Below are positions 35,721 to 44,579 of a stretch of 64,000 bases of DNA, piece by piece (position 1 is the first letter of the stretch; each line of letters opens with the position of its first letter). Under the pieces are notes generated by a model, which ran no database searches, was not told where the DNA came from, and saw nothing but the letters and a program-made list of their open reading frames with translations. The stretch is from SCUD01 sp036824505 (GTDB lineage Bacteria; Pseudomonadota; Gammaproteobacteria; Steroidobacterales; Steroidobacteraceae), in contig DAITAA010000011.1 of the NCBI GenBank assembly GCA_036824505.1, forward strand, positions 25,461-89,460, given 5' to 3'. Made by a program: the position numbers and the translations under genes.

Positions 35721-36761
35721 ATGAAGACGTATTCACGCATGGCGTTGTCTGCAGCCGCATTGCTGAGCGGCTTCTTCATCGTTGCGAGCGCCGATGCAGG
35801 CCTGCTGGGGACCAAGAAGGGGAAGGGTGGCTCGGAGGTGCAGGGCGCCGCCGGGACCCAGGGCGCACAGGGCGCGGCATCGGACCTCGAGAAGTGCGAC
35901 AAACCGATGGGTGCCGTCGCGGTCGTCGAGCCGCAGGATTACGTGATGGTGGCGCTCTCGCACTACAACCTGCAGTCACCGGTCGGTCTGATCCGGATGA
36001 TGATCCAGCAATCGAATTGCTTCATCGTCGTCGAACGCGGGCAGGGCATGCAGAACATGATGCAGGAGCGCGCGCTGGCCGGCGGCGGTGAAATGCGCGG
36101 TGGGTCGAATATCGGCGGCGGCCAGATGGTCGCGGCAGACTTCATCCTGACGCCGAGCGTGGTCTTCTCGGAAAGCAACGCCGGCGGCATCGGCGGAGCG
36201 CTCGGTGGCCTTCTTGGCGGACGCGGCTCGGCGATCGGCGCGATTGCCGGTGGACTGAAATTCAAGGAAGCGCAGACCAGCATGCTGGTTGCGGATGCCC
36301 GATCGGGCGTGCAGGTCGCGGCGGCTGAAGGCAGCTCGAAGAAGGCTGATCTCGCGCTCGGTGCGGCCATCTTCGGCGGCGGTGCCGGCGGCGGCATCGG
36401 CGGCTACGGCAACACCAACGAAGGCAAGATCGTCGCCGCGAGCTTTGCGGACAATTACAACAATATCGTCAGGGTGATCCGCAACGACCCGGCCCTGCAT
36501 CGCGACGTCGGCACGCTGGCGCAGGAAGCGGCGTCCGGCGGCACGACCAAGGCCGGTGCCGTATTCAACGAAGGCGACGTGATCTATCCCAAGATCGGTG
36601 GTCTCAAGCTGATGGCCGCCGCCGGTGAAGGTGGCAAGGTCGTCGCGACGCTCGCGAAGACCGACGAGATGATCTACATGGGCGAGGAGCAGAACGGCTA
36701 CCTCAAAGTCGAATCCGGCAGCGGCAGCGGCTGGGTCAAGAAGATCCTGGTCGCGAAGTAG
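35721..36761 (+). CDS. Exported CsgG/HfaB-like protein with C-terminal SH3-like domain
   Basis: The 346-residue protein has a signal peptide cut near ADA-GLL and a glycine-rich start of the mature part. The middle resembles CsgG/HfaB/LpoB proteins: PVGLIRMMIQQSNCFIVVERGQGMQNMMQERALA, then VAADFILTPSVVFSESNAGG and a glycine-zipper segment. The last 70 residues, VIYPKIGGLKLMAAAGEGGKVVATL to GYLKVESGSGSGWVKKILV, look like a bacterial SH3 domain. No lipobox cysteine is at the signal cleavage, so it is likely periplasmic or peripherally attached. GGAGG precedes the ATG. It is alone, followed by tRNA-Gly. Confidence 0.75.
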   Translation: MKTYSRMALSAAALLSGFFIVASADAGLLGTKKGKGGSEVQGAAGTQGAQGAASDLEKCDKPMGAVAVVEPQDYVMVALSHYNLQSPVGLIRMMIQQSNCFIVVERGQGMQNMMQERALAGGGEMRGGSNIGGGQMVAADFILTPSVVFSESNAGGIGGALGGLLGGRGSAIGAIAGGLKFKEAQTSMLVADARSGVQVAAAEGSSKKADLALGAAIFGGGAGGGIGGYGNTNEGKIVAASFADNYNNIVRVIRNDPALHRDVGTLAQEAASGGTTKAGAVFNEGDVIYPKIGGLKLMAAAGEGGKVVATLAKTDEMIYMGEEQNGYLKVESGSGSGWVKKILVAK

Positions 36762-36794
36762 ACGATCTGCCTGCGGCTGCCAGGCCCGATGCAA

Positions 36795-36823
36795 TTGGCG
36801 GGCGCGGGCGGCGTGCTTGCAAT
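36795..36823 (+). promoter_or_regulatory. Weak candidate promoter of tRNA-Gly
   Basis: TTGGCG, 17 bases and TGCAAT are placed correctly to start transcription a few bases before the tRNA. The -10 element is poor. Confidence 0.3.
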
Positions 36824-36831
36824 CAAGCGGC

Positions 36832-36905
36832 GCGGGTGTAGTTCAATGGTAGAACTGCAGCTTCCCAAGCTGCTAACGTGGGTTCGATTCCCATCACCCG
36901 CTCCA
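36832..36905 (+). tRNA. tRNA-Gly (CCC)
   Basis: A 74-base cloverleaf with GCGGGTG pairing to CACCCGC, discriminator T and an encoded CCA. The anticodon loop is TTCCCAA between GCAGC and GCTGC, giving anticodon CCC, which reads GGG glycine codons. The T-arm has GGTTCGATTCC. Confidence 0.97.
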
Positions 36906-36927
36906 TCCAGAATACATCGATAACCGG

Positions 36928-39900
36928 CTATTGGTGCTGCCCGGCCGCGCGGCGCCAGTGGTAATGGTAATAGACGACCGGGATCACCAGCAGCGTCAGC
37001 ACGGTGGAGACGACCAGACCGAAAATCAGCGACACGGCCAGGCCGCCGAAAATGGGATCATCCAGGATGAAGAGGCCTCCCATCATTGCGGCAATCGCCG
37101 TGAGTGCGATCGGTCTGGCGCGCACCACCGCAGCGGCGATCGTCGCCTCCTGCAGCGGCTTGCCGGCGCGCACTTCCTGCTGGATGAAATCCACGAGCAG
37201 GATCGAATTTCGCACGATGATACCGGCGAGCGCGATCATGCCGATCATCGAGGGTGCGGTGAACTGCTGCCCGAGCAGCGCGTGACCCGGCATGATGCCG
37301 ATGAGAGTCAGCGGAATCGGCGCCATGATGATCAACGGCACGCCATAAGAGCGGAACTGCGCGACCACCAGCAGGTAGATCAGGATCAGGCCCACCGCGT
37401 AGGCGATGCCCATGTCGCGGAAGGTCTCATAAGTGATCTGCCACTCGCCGTCCCACTTCAGGCTCCACTCATAGGGATTGTCCGGTTGCCGGGTCAGGAA
37501 CCGCCGGATGGGCTCGCCTTCAACGGGTGTCTCATCGAGTTCTGCCGCGATACTGCGCAAGCCGTACAGCGGGCTGTCGGTTGTGCCGGATACGTCACCC
37601 GTCACGTAGACGACCGGCAGCAGATCCTTGTGGTAGATCGTCTGCTCGCGCGTGCTTTCGTGGAATTCCACGACCTCGGACAGCGGAACCAGGGCGCCGC
37701 CCGCCGAGCGCAGCCGTAGCGACTTCAGCGCTACCAGATCCGCCTTGTCGCTGGTGGACAACTCGACGCGCACCGGGATCGGAATCTTTGCCTGCTCGTC
37801 GTGCAGGTAAGACATATCCTCTCCGCGCAGGGCGGCTGCAACAGCCGCGGCGACCGCATGCTGCGACACGCCCAGGCGGGAGGCGCGCGCCCGATCCACC
37901 ACGGCTATCCATTTCTTCTGCGGCTGCTCGATGGTGTCGTCCACATCAACCACATCCGGCGCCTGCTCGAAGAACTTCCGCACCCGCCGGGCCACCTGCA
38001 TCTGCCGTGCGTAATCCAGGCCGTAAATCTCGGCGACCAGGGGTGAAAGCACCGGAGGACCGGGCGGTACCTCGACGATCTTCACGTTTGCGCCAAAGTG
38101 CCGGCCAATCTCCTGGAGTGGCGCGCGCACGGACGCGGCGATTTCGTGCGACTTGCGTTTGCGCTGGTGTTTTTCAAGCAGGTTGACCTGGAGGTCGCCT
38201 TCGTACGGTGCGCGGCGCAGGTAATACTGCCGCACCAGGCCGTTGAAATTGATCGGCGCGGAAGTGGCTGCGTAGAGCTGGTAGTCCGTGACCTCAGGCA
38301 CGGTCTGCACATGGTCCGCGAGCGCCTGCAGCACGCGCTGCGTGTCTTCAACCGGGGTTCCCTCCGGCATGTCCACTATCACCTGGAACTCGCTCTTATT
38401 GTCGAATGGCAGCATCTTCATGATCACCGCACGCACACCGACCAGCGCCAGCGACAGCGCGATCAGGCCAAGCAGCACGTAGAGCAACTTCCAGCGATTG
38501 CGGCGGCCTTCGTCCTGGCGCAGGAAGGGCGTCATGCGGCGCGTGAAGAAGCGATGCAGGGCACCCTCGCCATGATTGGCGTGCGCGTGTGCCGCGACCG
38601 CCGCATTCATGAACAGTCGCCGGTAAAGCCAGGGCGTGAACATGAACGCGACAGCCAGCGAAATCAGCATGCCGGTCGATGCATTGATCGGAATGGGGCG
38701 CATGTAGGGGCCCATGAGGCCCGTGACGAAGGCCATCGGAAGCAGTGCCGCGATGACCGTGAATGTTGCCAGAATTGTTGGTCCGCCCACTTCATCCACG
38801 GCGGCGGGAATGGCTTCGGTCAGCGATCTCCCACCCATCTGCATGTGGCGGTGGATGTTCTCGACGACGACGATGGCATCGTCCACCAGAATGCCGATCG
38901 AAAAAATAAGCGCGAACAGCGAGACGCGGTTGAGCGTAAAGCCCCAGGCCCACGATGCAAAAAGGGTGATTGCGAGTGTGACGATCACGGCGGCGCCCAC
39001 GACGATTGCCTCGCGCTTTCCCAGTGAAAGCAACACAAGCACGACGACCGACAATGTCGCGAACAGCAGTTTCTTGATCAGGGTCTGCGCTTTGTCCTGC
39101 GCCGTCTCGCCGTAGTTGCGGGTGATTGTTGCCTGCACGCCGTCAGGAAAATAAATGCCGCGCATCTGTTCGAAGCGCTTGATCACGGCGGTCGCGACTT
39201 TCACCGCGTTTTCACCCGGCTTCTTGGAGACGGAGATCGTCACCGCCGGGTAGCGCCCTGCGACCTTGATGTTCTTGGCCGCCGCCGCCGGACCGGCGCC
39301 GAACGTGACGAAGCTTTCGGGCTGATCGGGACCTTCCAGCACTTCGGCGACATCGCGCAGAAAAACCGGCGCGCTGCCATTCACGCCGACTACGAGGTCG
39401 GCAACTTCCTCCGGCGTCTTCAGGAAAGTCCCGGCCTGCACCAGGATTTCCTGGTTTCGATCAACCACGCTGCCCGCGTCCTGCGAAGCGTTTGCCGCGG
39501 ATAGCGCATGGCGCAGATCCTCCAGCGCGAGTCCATAGCCCGCAAGCCGCTGCGGATCGAATACGACACGCATGACGCGCTGGGATCCGCCAAGCGTTTC
39601 GATGTCGCGCGTTCCGGGCACGCGCTGGAGTTCCGCCTCCATCGTGTGCGCGATGCGAAGCAGGTCGAGTGCCGTGATGGCCGGATCTTCGCTCCACAAC
39701 GTGCCGGTGACGATCGGCACATCGTCGATGCCCTTGGGCTTGATCAGCGGCGCGCCGACACCGCTATTGGGCGGCAGCCAGTCCCGGTTGGAGTAGAAGG
39801 CGTTGTAGAGCCGCACGATCGCGTCGGTGCGCGGCTCGCCCACCTTGAAGCGCACCGTCAGCGACGACATGCCCGGCGTAGACGCCGAATAGACGTGCTC

Positions 39901-40164
39901 GACGCCTTCTATTTCGGATGCGATCTGCTCGGCCGGAGTGGTCACCAGCGATTCCACTTCCTTGGTCGAGGCTCCAGGGTAGGGAATGAAGACGTTGGCG
40001 AAGGTGACGTTGATTTGCGGCTCTTCCTCGCGAGGAGTCACCAGTATCGCGAACAGGCCCAGCAGCAGGCCGGTCAGCGCCAGGAGCGGCGTGATTTCCG
40101 TGCTAAGAAATGTCCGGGCGATGCGGCCGGAGAGTCCGAAGCCGACTTCCGCGGGTTTGCTCAT
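36928..40164 (-). CDS. RND efflux transporter permease
   Basis: This 1078-residue inner-membrane pump subunit has the duplicated RND plan: one membrane helix, a large periplasmic loop, six helices, and repeat. The N-terminal helix is ITPLLALTGLLLGLFAI. The fourth helix motif IGILVDDAIVVVENIHRHMQMG carries the proton-relay aspartate pair. The second half has GIIVRNSILLVDFIQQEV. It fits the AcrB/CzcA superfamily; the substrate is not evident, although the sequence lacks clear metal-transport signatures. The start overlaps the fusion-protein stop by four bases. No TolC-type channel is in the window, so it must borrow one. Confidence 0.93.
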   Translation of the reverse strand: MSKPAEVGFGLSGRIARTFLSTEITPLLALTGLLLGLFAILVTPREEEPQINVTFANVFIPYPGASTKEVESLVTTPAEQIASEIEGVEHVYSASTPGMSSLTVRFKVGEPRTDAIVRLYNAFYSNRDWLPPNSGVGAPLIKPKGIDDVPIVTGTLWSEDPAITALDLLRIAHTMEAELQRVPGTRDIETLGGSQRVMRVVFDPQRLAGYGLALEDLRHALSAANASQDAGSVVDRNQEILVQAGTFLKTPEEVADLVVGVNGSAPVFLRDVAEVLEGPDQPESFVTFGAGPAAAAKNIKVAGRYPAVTISVSKKPGENAVKVATAVIKRFEQMRGIYFPDGVQATITRNYGETAQDKAQTLIKKLLFATLSVVVLVLLSLGKREAIVVGAAVIVTLAITLFASWAWGFTLNRVSLFALIFSIGILVDDAIVVVENIHRHMQMGGRSLTEAIPAAVDEVGGPTILATFTVIAALLPMAFVTGLMGPYMRPIPINASTGMLISLAVAFMFTPWLYRRLFMNAAVAAHAHANHGEGALHRFFTRRMTPFLRQDEGRRNRWKLLYVLLGLIALSLALVGVRAVIMKMLPFDNKSEFQVIVDMPEGTPVEDTQRVLQALADHVQTVPEVTDYQLYAATSAPINFNGLVRQYYLRRAPYEGDLQVNLLEKHQRKRKSHEIAASVRAPLQEIGRHFGANVKIVEVPPGPPVLSPLVAEIYGLDYARQMQVARRVRKFFEQAPDVVDVDDTIEQPQKKWIAVVDRARASRLGVSQHAVAAAVAAALRGEDMSYLHDEQAKIPIPVRVELSTSDKADLVALKSLRLRSAGGALVPLSEVVEFHESTREQTIYHKDLLPVVYVTGDVSGTTDSPLYGLRSIAAELDETPVEGEPIRRFLTRQPDNPYEWSLKWDGEWQITYETFRDMGIAYAVGLILIYLLVVAQFRSYGVPLIIMAPIPLTLIGIMPGHALLGQQFTAPSMIGMIALAGIIVRNSILLVDFIQQEVRAGKPLQEATIAAAVVRARPIALTAIAAMMGGLFILDDPIFGGLAVSLIFGLVVSTVLTLLVIPVVYYHYHWRRAAGQHQ

Positions 40165-41249
40165 TCTCGATCTTTCGCTTCCGGCAGGGGCTGTTTCTTG
40201 TAGACGACGCCAGCGGCAATCGGATCGAGCGCCAGTCGCTCGCCGGCCGTCAGGCCGGCAAGTACCGGTAAGCGGCCATCGGGGCCGGCCGCGCCGACCC
40301 GAAGATAGCGCAGGTCAATATGCCCATCCTGGTCCAGTACGTAGGCACCGGTTATCTCACCGCGCCGCACGAGGGCCTGCGGCGGAATCAATACGCGATC
40401 TTCTTCGCCGCTGACGAAAGCAACCTTGACGAGCGTTCCGGGAAAGGCGTCGTGCTCGCCCGGCGGCAGCGTCACGAGCACCCGGAAAGTATGCGTCGCC
40501 GCATCTGCTGCAGGCGGAATTCGCAGCTCTGCAGCGGCGACCGACTGGCGATCCGGCAGGATCACGCGAGCCTTGCGGTGCTTGCGCAGCGGGCCAATAT
40601 GTTGCTGTGGTATCTCGACGACGACGCGAAGGTGCTCCAGGGACAAACCGGTCATGAGTGGTTTTCCGGGTGCAACCGTTTCGCCGAGTTGCACGTGCCG
40701 GGCGACGACGATACCGGCGTATGGCGCGCGGATTACGGTGTAGCCGAGCCCTTCGCGCGCTTCGGCGAGCGCTGCCTGCGCGGCCTCGGCGCGGGCGCGT
40801 GCCGAGTCGAGGTCGGCAGCGGCCTTGTCCAGCTGCGCCTTGGGGATGAGCCGCTTTTCGTAGATGTCCTTGGCGCGGTTGTAGGTCAATTGCGCTTCGG
40901 CCAGGCGCGCATTTGCTTCTGCGAGCGTCGCCCCCGCGCCGCCGGCGCGTGCGCGTTGCTCGGTCGTGGTGATGCGCACGATCACGGCGTCTTTCTCCAC
41001 GTAGTCACCGACATCGAACGGCAGTTCCACGACGCGCCCCGTGGTTTGCGCAGACACGGTGGACTGATTGATGGCCTCCACCGCACCATCGAACGCGATT
41101 TCGCGGGGCACACTCGCTGGCTCAACCGTGACGGATGCCAGGGACGCCGTTGCGGCGATCTGCCCTGCGGTAGGTGAGGTTGAGGTGTCGGAACACGCAC
41201 AAAGCAACGCCATCGCAAGCAGCCAGGGGCGCGCGCGGAAAATTGTCAT
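40161..41249 (-). CDS. RND efflux membrane fusion protein
   Basis: The 362-residue periplasmic adaptor begins with a signal containing a possible lipobox, LLCAC. It has the biotinyl-lipoyl-like segment ISQ-like near VSAQTTGRVVELPFDVGDYVEKDAVI, a helical hairpin rich in alanine and arginine (ARLAEAQLTYNRAKDIYEK), and IRAPYAGIVVARHVQLGETVAPGKPL. It couples the RND permease to an outer-membrane channel. Its stop overlaps the permease start. The gene is 31 bases after the DUF2892 gene, so the four genes down from 41896 may form one operon. Confidence 0.92.
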   Translation of the reverse strand: MTIFRARPWLLAMALLCACSDTSTSPTAGQIAATASLASVTVEPASVPREIAFDGAVEAINQSTVSAQTTGRVVELPFDVGDYVEKDAVIVRITTTEQRARAGGAGATLAEANARLAEAQLTYNRAKDIYEKRLIPKAQLDKAAADLDSARARAEAAQAALAEAREGLGYTVIRAPYAGIVVARHVQLGETVAPGKPLMTGLSLEHLRVVVEIPQQHIGPLRKHRKARVILPDRQSVAAAELRIPPAADAATHTFRVLVTLPPGEHDAFPGTLVKVAFVSGEEDRVLIPPQALVRRGEITGAYVLDQDGHIDLRYLRVGAAGPDGRLPVLAGLTAGERLALDPIAAGVVYKKQPLPEAKDRE

Positions 41250-41280
41250 TGCGGCCTCGCAGTCAATTGGAGGAGCTGAA

Positions 41281-41538
41281 TCAGCTGGTGCCGGCGGCGG
41301 GACGAAATGCCGCTCCTGACTTGACGCCGAGTTTCTTCAGGATTATTGCCATCGGGCAGAAGCCCGTGAACGAGGCCTGCAGCATGTTGGCGCCGACGAA
41401 TGCCGTGAACCACAGCCACTGGATGCTGTGCAGTTGCGACAGCAGCACCGAAAGCAACACGAACACGCCGGCAATGCGGAATACCCACTGGTCGATGGTT
41501 GTGACTGGTCGGGAAGAAGTCATGGTCTGTGCGCTCAT
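41281..41538 (-). CDS. DUF2892 membrane protein
   Basis: This 85-residue protein has two hydrophobic segments, WVFRIAGVFVLLSVLLS and then WLWFTAFVGANMLQ, followed by FTGFCPMAIILKKLGV. The G-x-CP motif is typical of DUF2892 proteins, which also form the membrane domain of sulfurtransferases such as YgaP. It lies between the repressor and RND genes. The start at 41538 was preferred to a longer frame with no homology. A link to sulfur chemistry is inferred from the family and its ArsR neighbour. Confidence 0.85.
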   Translation of the reverse strand: MSAQTMTSSRPVTTIDQWVFRIAGVFVLLSVLLSQLHSIQWLWFTAFVGANMLQASFTGFCPMAIILKKLGVKSGAAFRPAAGTS

Positions 41539-41554
41539 CGGAACTCCTTGGTGA

Positions 41555-41896
41555 TCATTTGCGTCTGGTGCGGACCGCGCTGCAGAAGTGGCCATGCAGC
41601 ACGCGGATCACGTCGAGCGCGGGGCCCGGCATGACACGATAGAAAATGGTCTGTGACTCGCGCCGGGTGCTCACCAGACCATCCGCGCGAAGCACTGCGA
41701 GATGTTGGGACAGCGCCGACTGCGAAAGGGCGATGCGCTCGTTGAGCGCACCAACCGAGAATTCGCCTTCGCCGAGCACGCACAGGATCTGCAGGCGATG
41801 GGGACTGGCAAGAGCTTTCAGCAGGCTCGCGGCGGACTCGGCGTGGCGGCCCAGTTCCTCCGCGATCGGCAAGCCCGTTCTTGATGCAGTAGCCAT
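41555..41896 (-). CDS. ArsR-family repressor of BigR/SqrR/YgaV type
   Basis: This 113-residue winged-helix repressor contains LLKALASPHRLQILCVLGEGEFSVGALNERI and the recognition helix SQSALSQHLAVLRADGLV. It carries exactly two cysteines, C39 in LQILC and C105 in HFC, 66 residues apart. Two cysteines with this spacing and setting are the persulfide-sensing pair of SqrR, BigR and YgaV, whereas metal-sensing ArsR proteins have a different site. Reactive sulfur or redox control is therefore probable. GTG at 41908 is an alternative start. It leads the operon with DUF2892 and RND genes, and a palindrome lies just upstream. Confidence 0.88.
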   Translation of the reverse strand: MATASRTGLPIAEELGRHAESAASLLKALASPHRLQILCVLGEGEFSVGALNERIALSQSALSQHLAVLRADGLVSTRRESQTIFYRVMPGPALDVIRVLHGHFCSAVRTRRK

Positions 41897-41919
41897 CTTG
41901 AATATCACCCGTTATTAAT

Positions 41920-41933
41920 TTAGATATAGCTAA
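41920..41933. promoter_or_regulatory. Candidate operator of the ArsR-type repressor
   Basis: TTAG, six bases and CTAA form an inverted repeat inside an AT-rich stretch 24 bases before the repressor ATG. The position suits autoregulation of the repressor-DUF2892-RND operon. The match to known BigR-type sites was not tested. Confidence 0.4.
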
Positions 41934-42043
41934 TATACGCAACAAACTGTTTGATTGCAAGCCTTGCCGAGGCGGCGGGAGAGACTGCGGATGCGGCGCC
42001 GACGCTGCGCGCGCGCCTTCCGGCGCTGTAAGATTGGCGCGAC

Positions 42044-42475
42044 ATGACGGGAACCCGTGATTCGCTGATCGCCGCTGCGCGCGCCTGCTGCCCGCAATCG
42101 CACTCCCCGTATTCCGGTATTCGTGTCGGCGCCGCGATCCGCGCAACGAGCGGCGCCGTGTATCTGGGCACGAATGTCGAGAACGCGGCCTATCCGCTCG
42201 GCAATTGCGCGGAAACGAGCGCGATCGCGGCCGGCGTTCAATCCGAGGGCGCCGGTTTCCGGATCGCCGAGCTTGCAGTGTGGGCGACCGACCGGCACGG
42301 CCGGACCATCGCAGCCTCGCCTTGCGGCGGATGCCGGCAGCGAATACGGGAGCTCGCGGTCGATGGTGCCGTCGCGATTCACTTTCCTTGGAGCGAAGGC
42401 GGGATCCGCACGGCCACCCTCGACGAAATGCTGCCATTTGCTTTCTTCCTGCCGACGGATCGGTCCGGGCGATGA
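42044..42475 (+). CDS. cdd: Cytidine deaminase
   Basis: This 143-residue zinc enzyme converts cytidine or deoxycytidine to uridine forms. Visible are CPQSHSPYSGIRVGAAI, NVENAAYPLGNCAETSAIAAGV with the first zinc cysteine and catalytic glutamate, and the paired zinc cysteines in ASPCGGCRQRI. It is the short homotetrameric form. Its stop overlaps deoC as ATGA, making a cdd-deoC-deoA salvage operon. Confidence 0.95.
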   Translation: MTGTRDSLIAAARACCPQSHSPYSGIRVGAAIRATSGAVYLGTNVENAAYPLGNCAETSAIAAGVQSEGAGFRIAELAVWATDRHGRTIAASPCGGCRQRIRELAVDGAVAIHFPWSEGGIRTATLDEMLPFAFFLPTDRSGR

Positions 42476-43221
42476 ACGCCAGCGGGCCAGCGATTGCCGC
42501 GCGCCTGCTGGCGGTGCTGGACCTGACCAGCCTCGGCGAGGACGACACTGCGGAAACGATTACGCGCTTGTGCGAGGCCGCGGCGGGCGGCGGGCATCCG
42601 GCGGCTGTCTGCGTCTACCCGGAGCACATCGAGACGGCGCGAAAGGAGCTGGACCTGCGAGGCGCGGCCGATGTCGCGATCGCGACCGTCGTGAACTTTC
42701 CCGACGGCGGCAACGACCTCGCGCGCGTGCTGCGTGAAACACACCGCGCGCTGGCCGCCGGTGCCGACGAGATCGACATCGTGTTTCCCTGGCGCGCGTA
42801 CATCAATGGCGACCGGGACGGCGGGCCCGTGATGCTGCAACGCTGCAAGGAAATCTGCGGACCGAGGGTCCTGAAGGTGATACTGGAAACGGGCGCGCTC
42901 GGCGATCCGTTGCTGATCCGGGAATTGAGTGTCACGTCGCTCGCCTCTGGCGCGGACTTCATCAAGACTTCGACGGGCAAGGTCGGCAAAGGCGCGACCC
43001 CCGAGGCCGCGCGCATCATCCTCGAATGCCTGCGCGATAGGAACGGAAAAGGCGGTTTCAAGGCATCCGGCGGTATCCGGACCATCGCTGAGGCGAGTCT
43101 TTACCTGACTCTGGCGGATGAAATCCTGGGTGCGGGCTGGGCCACGCCGGCCTGCTTCAGGATAGGCGCCAGTTCGCTGCTCCGGGAGCTGAGAACTGCC
43201 ATGAATCAACCGGTCAAGTGA
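42472..43221 (+). CDS. deoC: Deoxyribose-phosphate aldolase
   Basis: This 249-residue class I aldolase cleaves deoxyribose 5-phosphate to glyceraldehyde 3-phosphate and acetaldehyde. The Schiff-base lysine is in DFIKTSTGKVGKGATPEAA, and DEIDIVFPW and LKVILETGAL are typical barrel segments. ATG at 42472 was chosen because it overlaps the cdd stop by four bases; a longer frame reaches back through cdd and was rejected. Its stop overlaps deoA. Confidence 0.95.
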   Translation: MNASGPAIAARLLAVLDLTSLGEDDTAETITRLCEAAAGGGHPAAVCVYPEHIETARKELDLRGAADVAIATVVNFPDGGNDLARVLRETHRALAAGADEIDIVFPWRAYINGDRDGGPVMLQRCKEICGPRVLKVILETGALGDPLLIRELSVTSLASGADFIKTSTGKVGKGATPEAARIILECLRDRNGKGGFKASGGIRTIAEASLYLTLADEILGAGWATPACFRIGASSLLRELRTAMNQPVK

Positions 43222-44579
43222 TGGCTGCGCGCACTCGGAGCGACGAACGGATCGCCTGGCTTCCACAGGAAGCCATCCGGCGCAAGCGCGACGGCGAGAC
43301 GCTCGTTGCAGCCGATCTGCAGGCACTCGTTCGCGGCATGGCCGACGGCAGCCTCGCGGACGCGCAGGTCGCCGCATTCGCGATGGCCGTCTATTTCCGT
43401 GGCATGACGGCCGCCGAATGTGCCGCCCTGACGCTTGCGATGCGTGACAGCGGAGAGGTCTTCGACTGGAAGCACGAATCGCTGCCTGGGCCCATACTCG
43501 ACAAGCATTCGACCGGCGGCGTCGGTGATCTCGTGTCAATTGTGCTCGGCCCGATGCTCGCCGCCTGTGGCGCCTACGTGCCGATGATCGCGGGCCGCGG
43601 GCTCGCTCACACCGGCGGGACACTCGACAAGCTGGAAGCCATACCGGGTTATCGGGTGGAGCCGGAGCCGGCATTGTTTCGCAGGTCAGTGCGTGAAGCC
43701 GGCGTTGCAATCATCGGCGCAGGTGCGCACATCGCGCCGGCGGACCGGCGCCTGTATGCAATCCGCGATGTCACCGCGACGGTCGATTGCATACCGCTGA
43801 TCGTCGCCTCGATCCTGTCGAAGAAGCTGGCGGCAGGCACCGATGCGCTCGTGCTCGACGTCAAGACTGGCAATGGCGCGGTGATCACCGATCCGATGCG
43901 CGGCCGCGAGCTGGGCACCCGCATCATTGAAACCGCAGCGGAAGCGGGCCTGCGCGCAACAGCGCTGCTGACCGACATGTCCGAGCCGCTTGCGCGTTCA
44001 GCGGGTAATGCCCTGGAGATACGCGAGGTGCTCGGCATTCTGCGCGGCAAGCCGGCTGATGCGAGGCTCATGGAGGTCACGCTTGCGCTCGGCGCTGAAG
44101 TCATGGTGCTGGGCGGACTCGCGGCAAGCGCGAATGCTGCGCGGGCAGCGCTTACGAATTCGCTGGCAGCCGGTGCGGCTGCCGAGCGATTTGGCCGCAT
44201 GGTTGCCTGCCTCGGCGGGCCGGTGGATTTCATGGAACGGCCGGATCGGTATCTCGCGACTGCGCCGGTCATCGTGGAAGTGGCCGCATCACGCGACGGG
44301 TACGTCACTGCGATCGACACGCGCGAGCTGGGTCTTGCGGTCGTGGCACTGGGCGGTGGTCGTACGGCGCCTGATCAGGCCGTGGATCCGGCCGTCGGCC
44401 TGGACCGGCTGGCATCGCTTACACAATCGGTTCGGGCCGGCACGCCGCTCGCGCGGGTGCATGCCGCGAGCGCCGATGCCGCGCGGCAGGCCGTGCTCGC
44501 TGTTACCCGCGCCTATGTGATCGGTAACGCGCCCCTGGTGCGGCCGGAACTGATCGAGCGGATCGCGGGCCGGTGCTAG
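43221..44579 (+). CDS. deoA: Thymidine phosphorylase
   Basis: The 452-residue enzyme releases thymine and deoxyribose 1-phosphate. The family signature is in the early part, with DKHSTGGVGDLVSIVLGPMLAACGAYVPMIAGRGLAHTGGTLDKLE, which binds phosphate and pyrimidine. Later SILSKKLAAGTDALVLDVKTGNGA is also typical. ATG at 43221 overlaps the deoC stop as TGATG; a GTG at 43218 is possible. The 3' end overlaps the convergent rhlE gene by 77 bases. No phosphopentomutase gene (deoB) follows. Confidence 0.94.
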   Translation: MAARTRSDERIAWLPQEAIRRKRDGETLVAADLQALVRGMADGSLADAQVAAFAMAVYFRGMTAAECAALTLAMRDSGEVFDWKHESLPGPILDKHSTGGVGDLVSIVLGPMLAACGAYVPMIAGRGLAHTGGTLDKLEAIPGYRVEPEPALFRRSVREAGVAIIGAGAHIAPADRRLYAIRDVTATVDCIPLIVASILSKKLAAGTDALVLDVKTGNGAVITDPMRGRELGTRIIETAAEAGLRATALLTDMSEPLARSAGNALEIREVLGILRGKPADARLMEVTLALGAEVMVLGGLAASANAARAALTNSLAAGAAAERFGRMVACLGGPVDFMERPDRYLATAPVIVEVAASRDGYVTAIDTRELGLAVVALGGGRTAPDQAVDPAVGLDRLASLTQSVRAGTPLARVHAASADAARQAVLAVTRAYVIGNAPLVRPELIERIAGRC

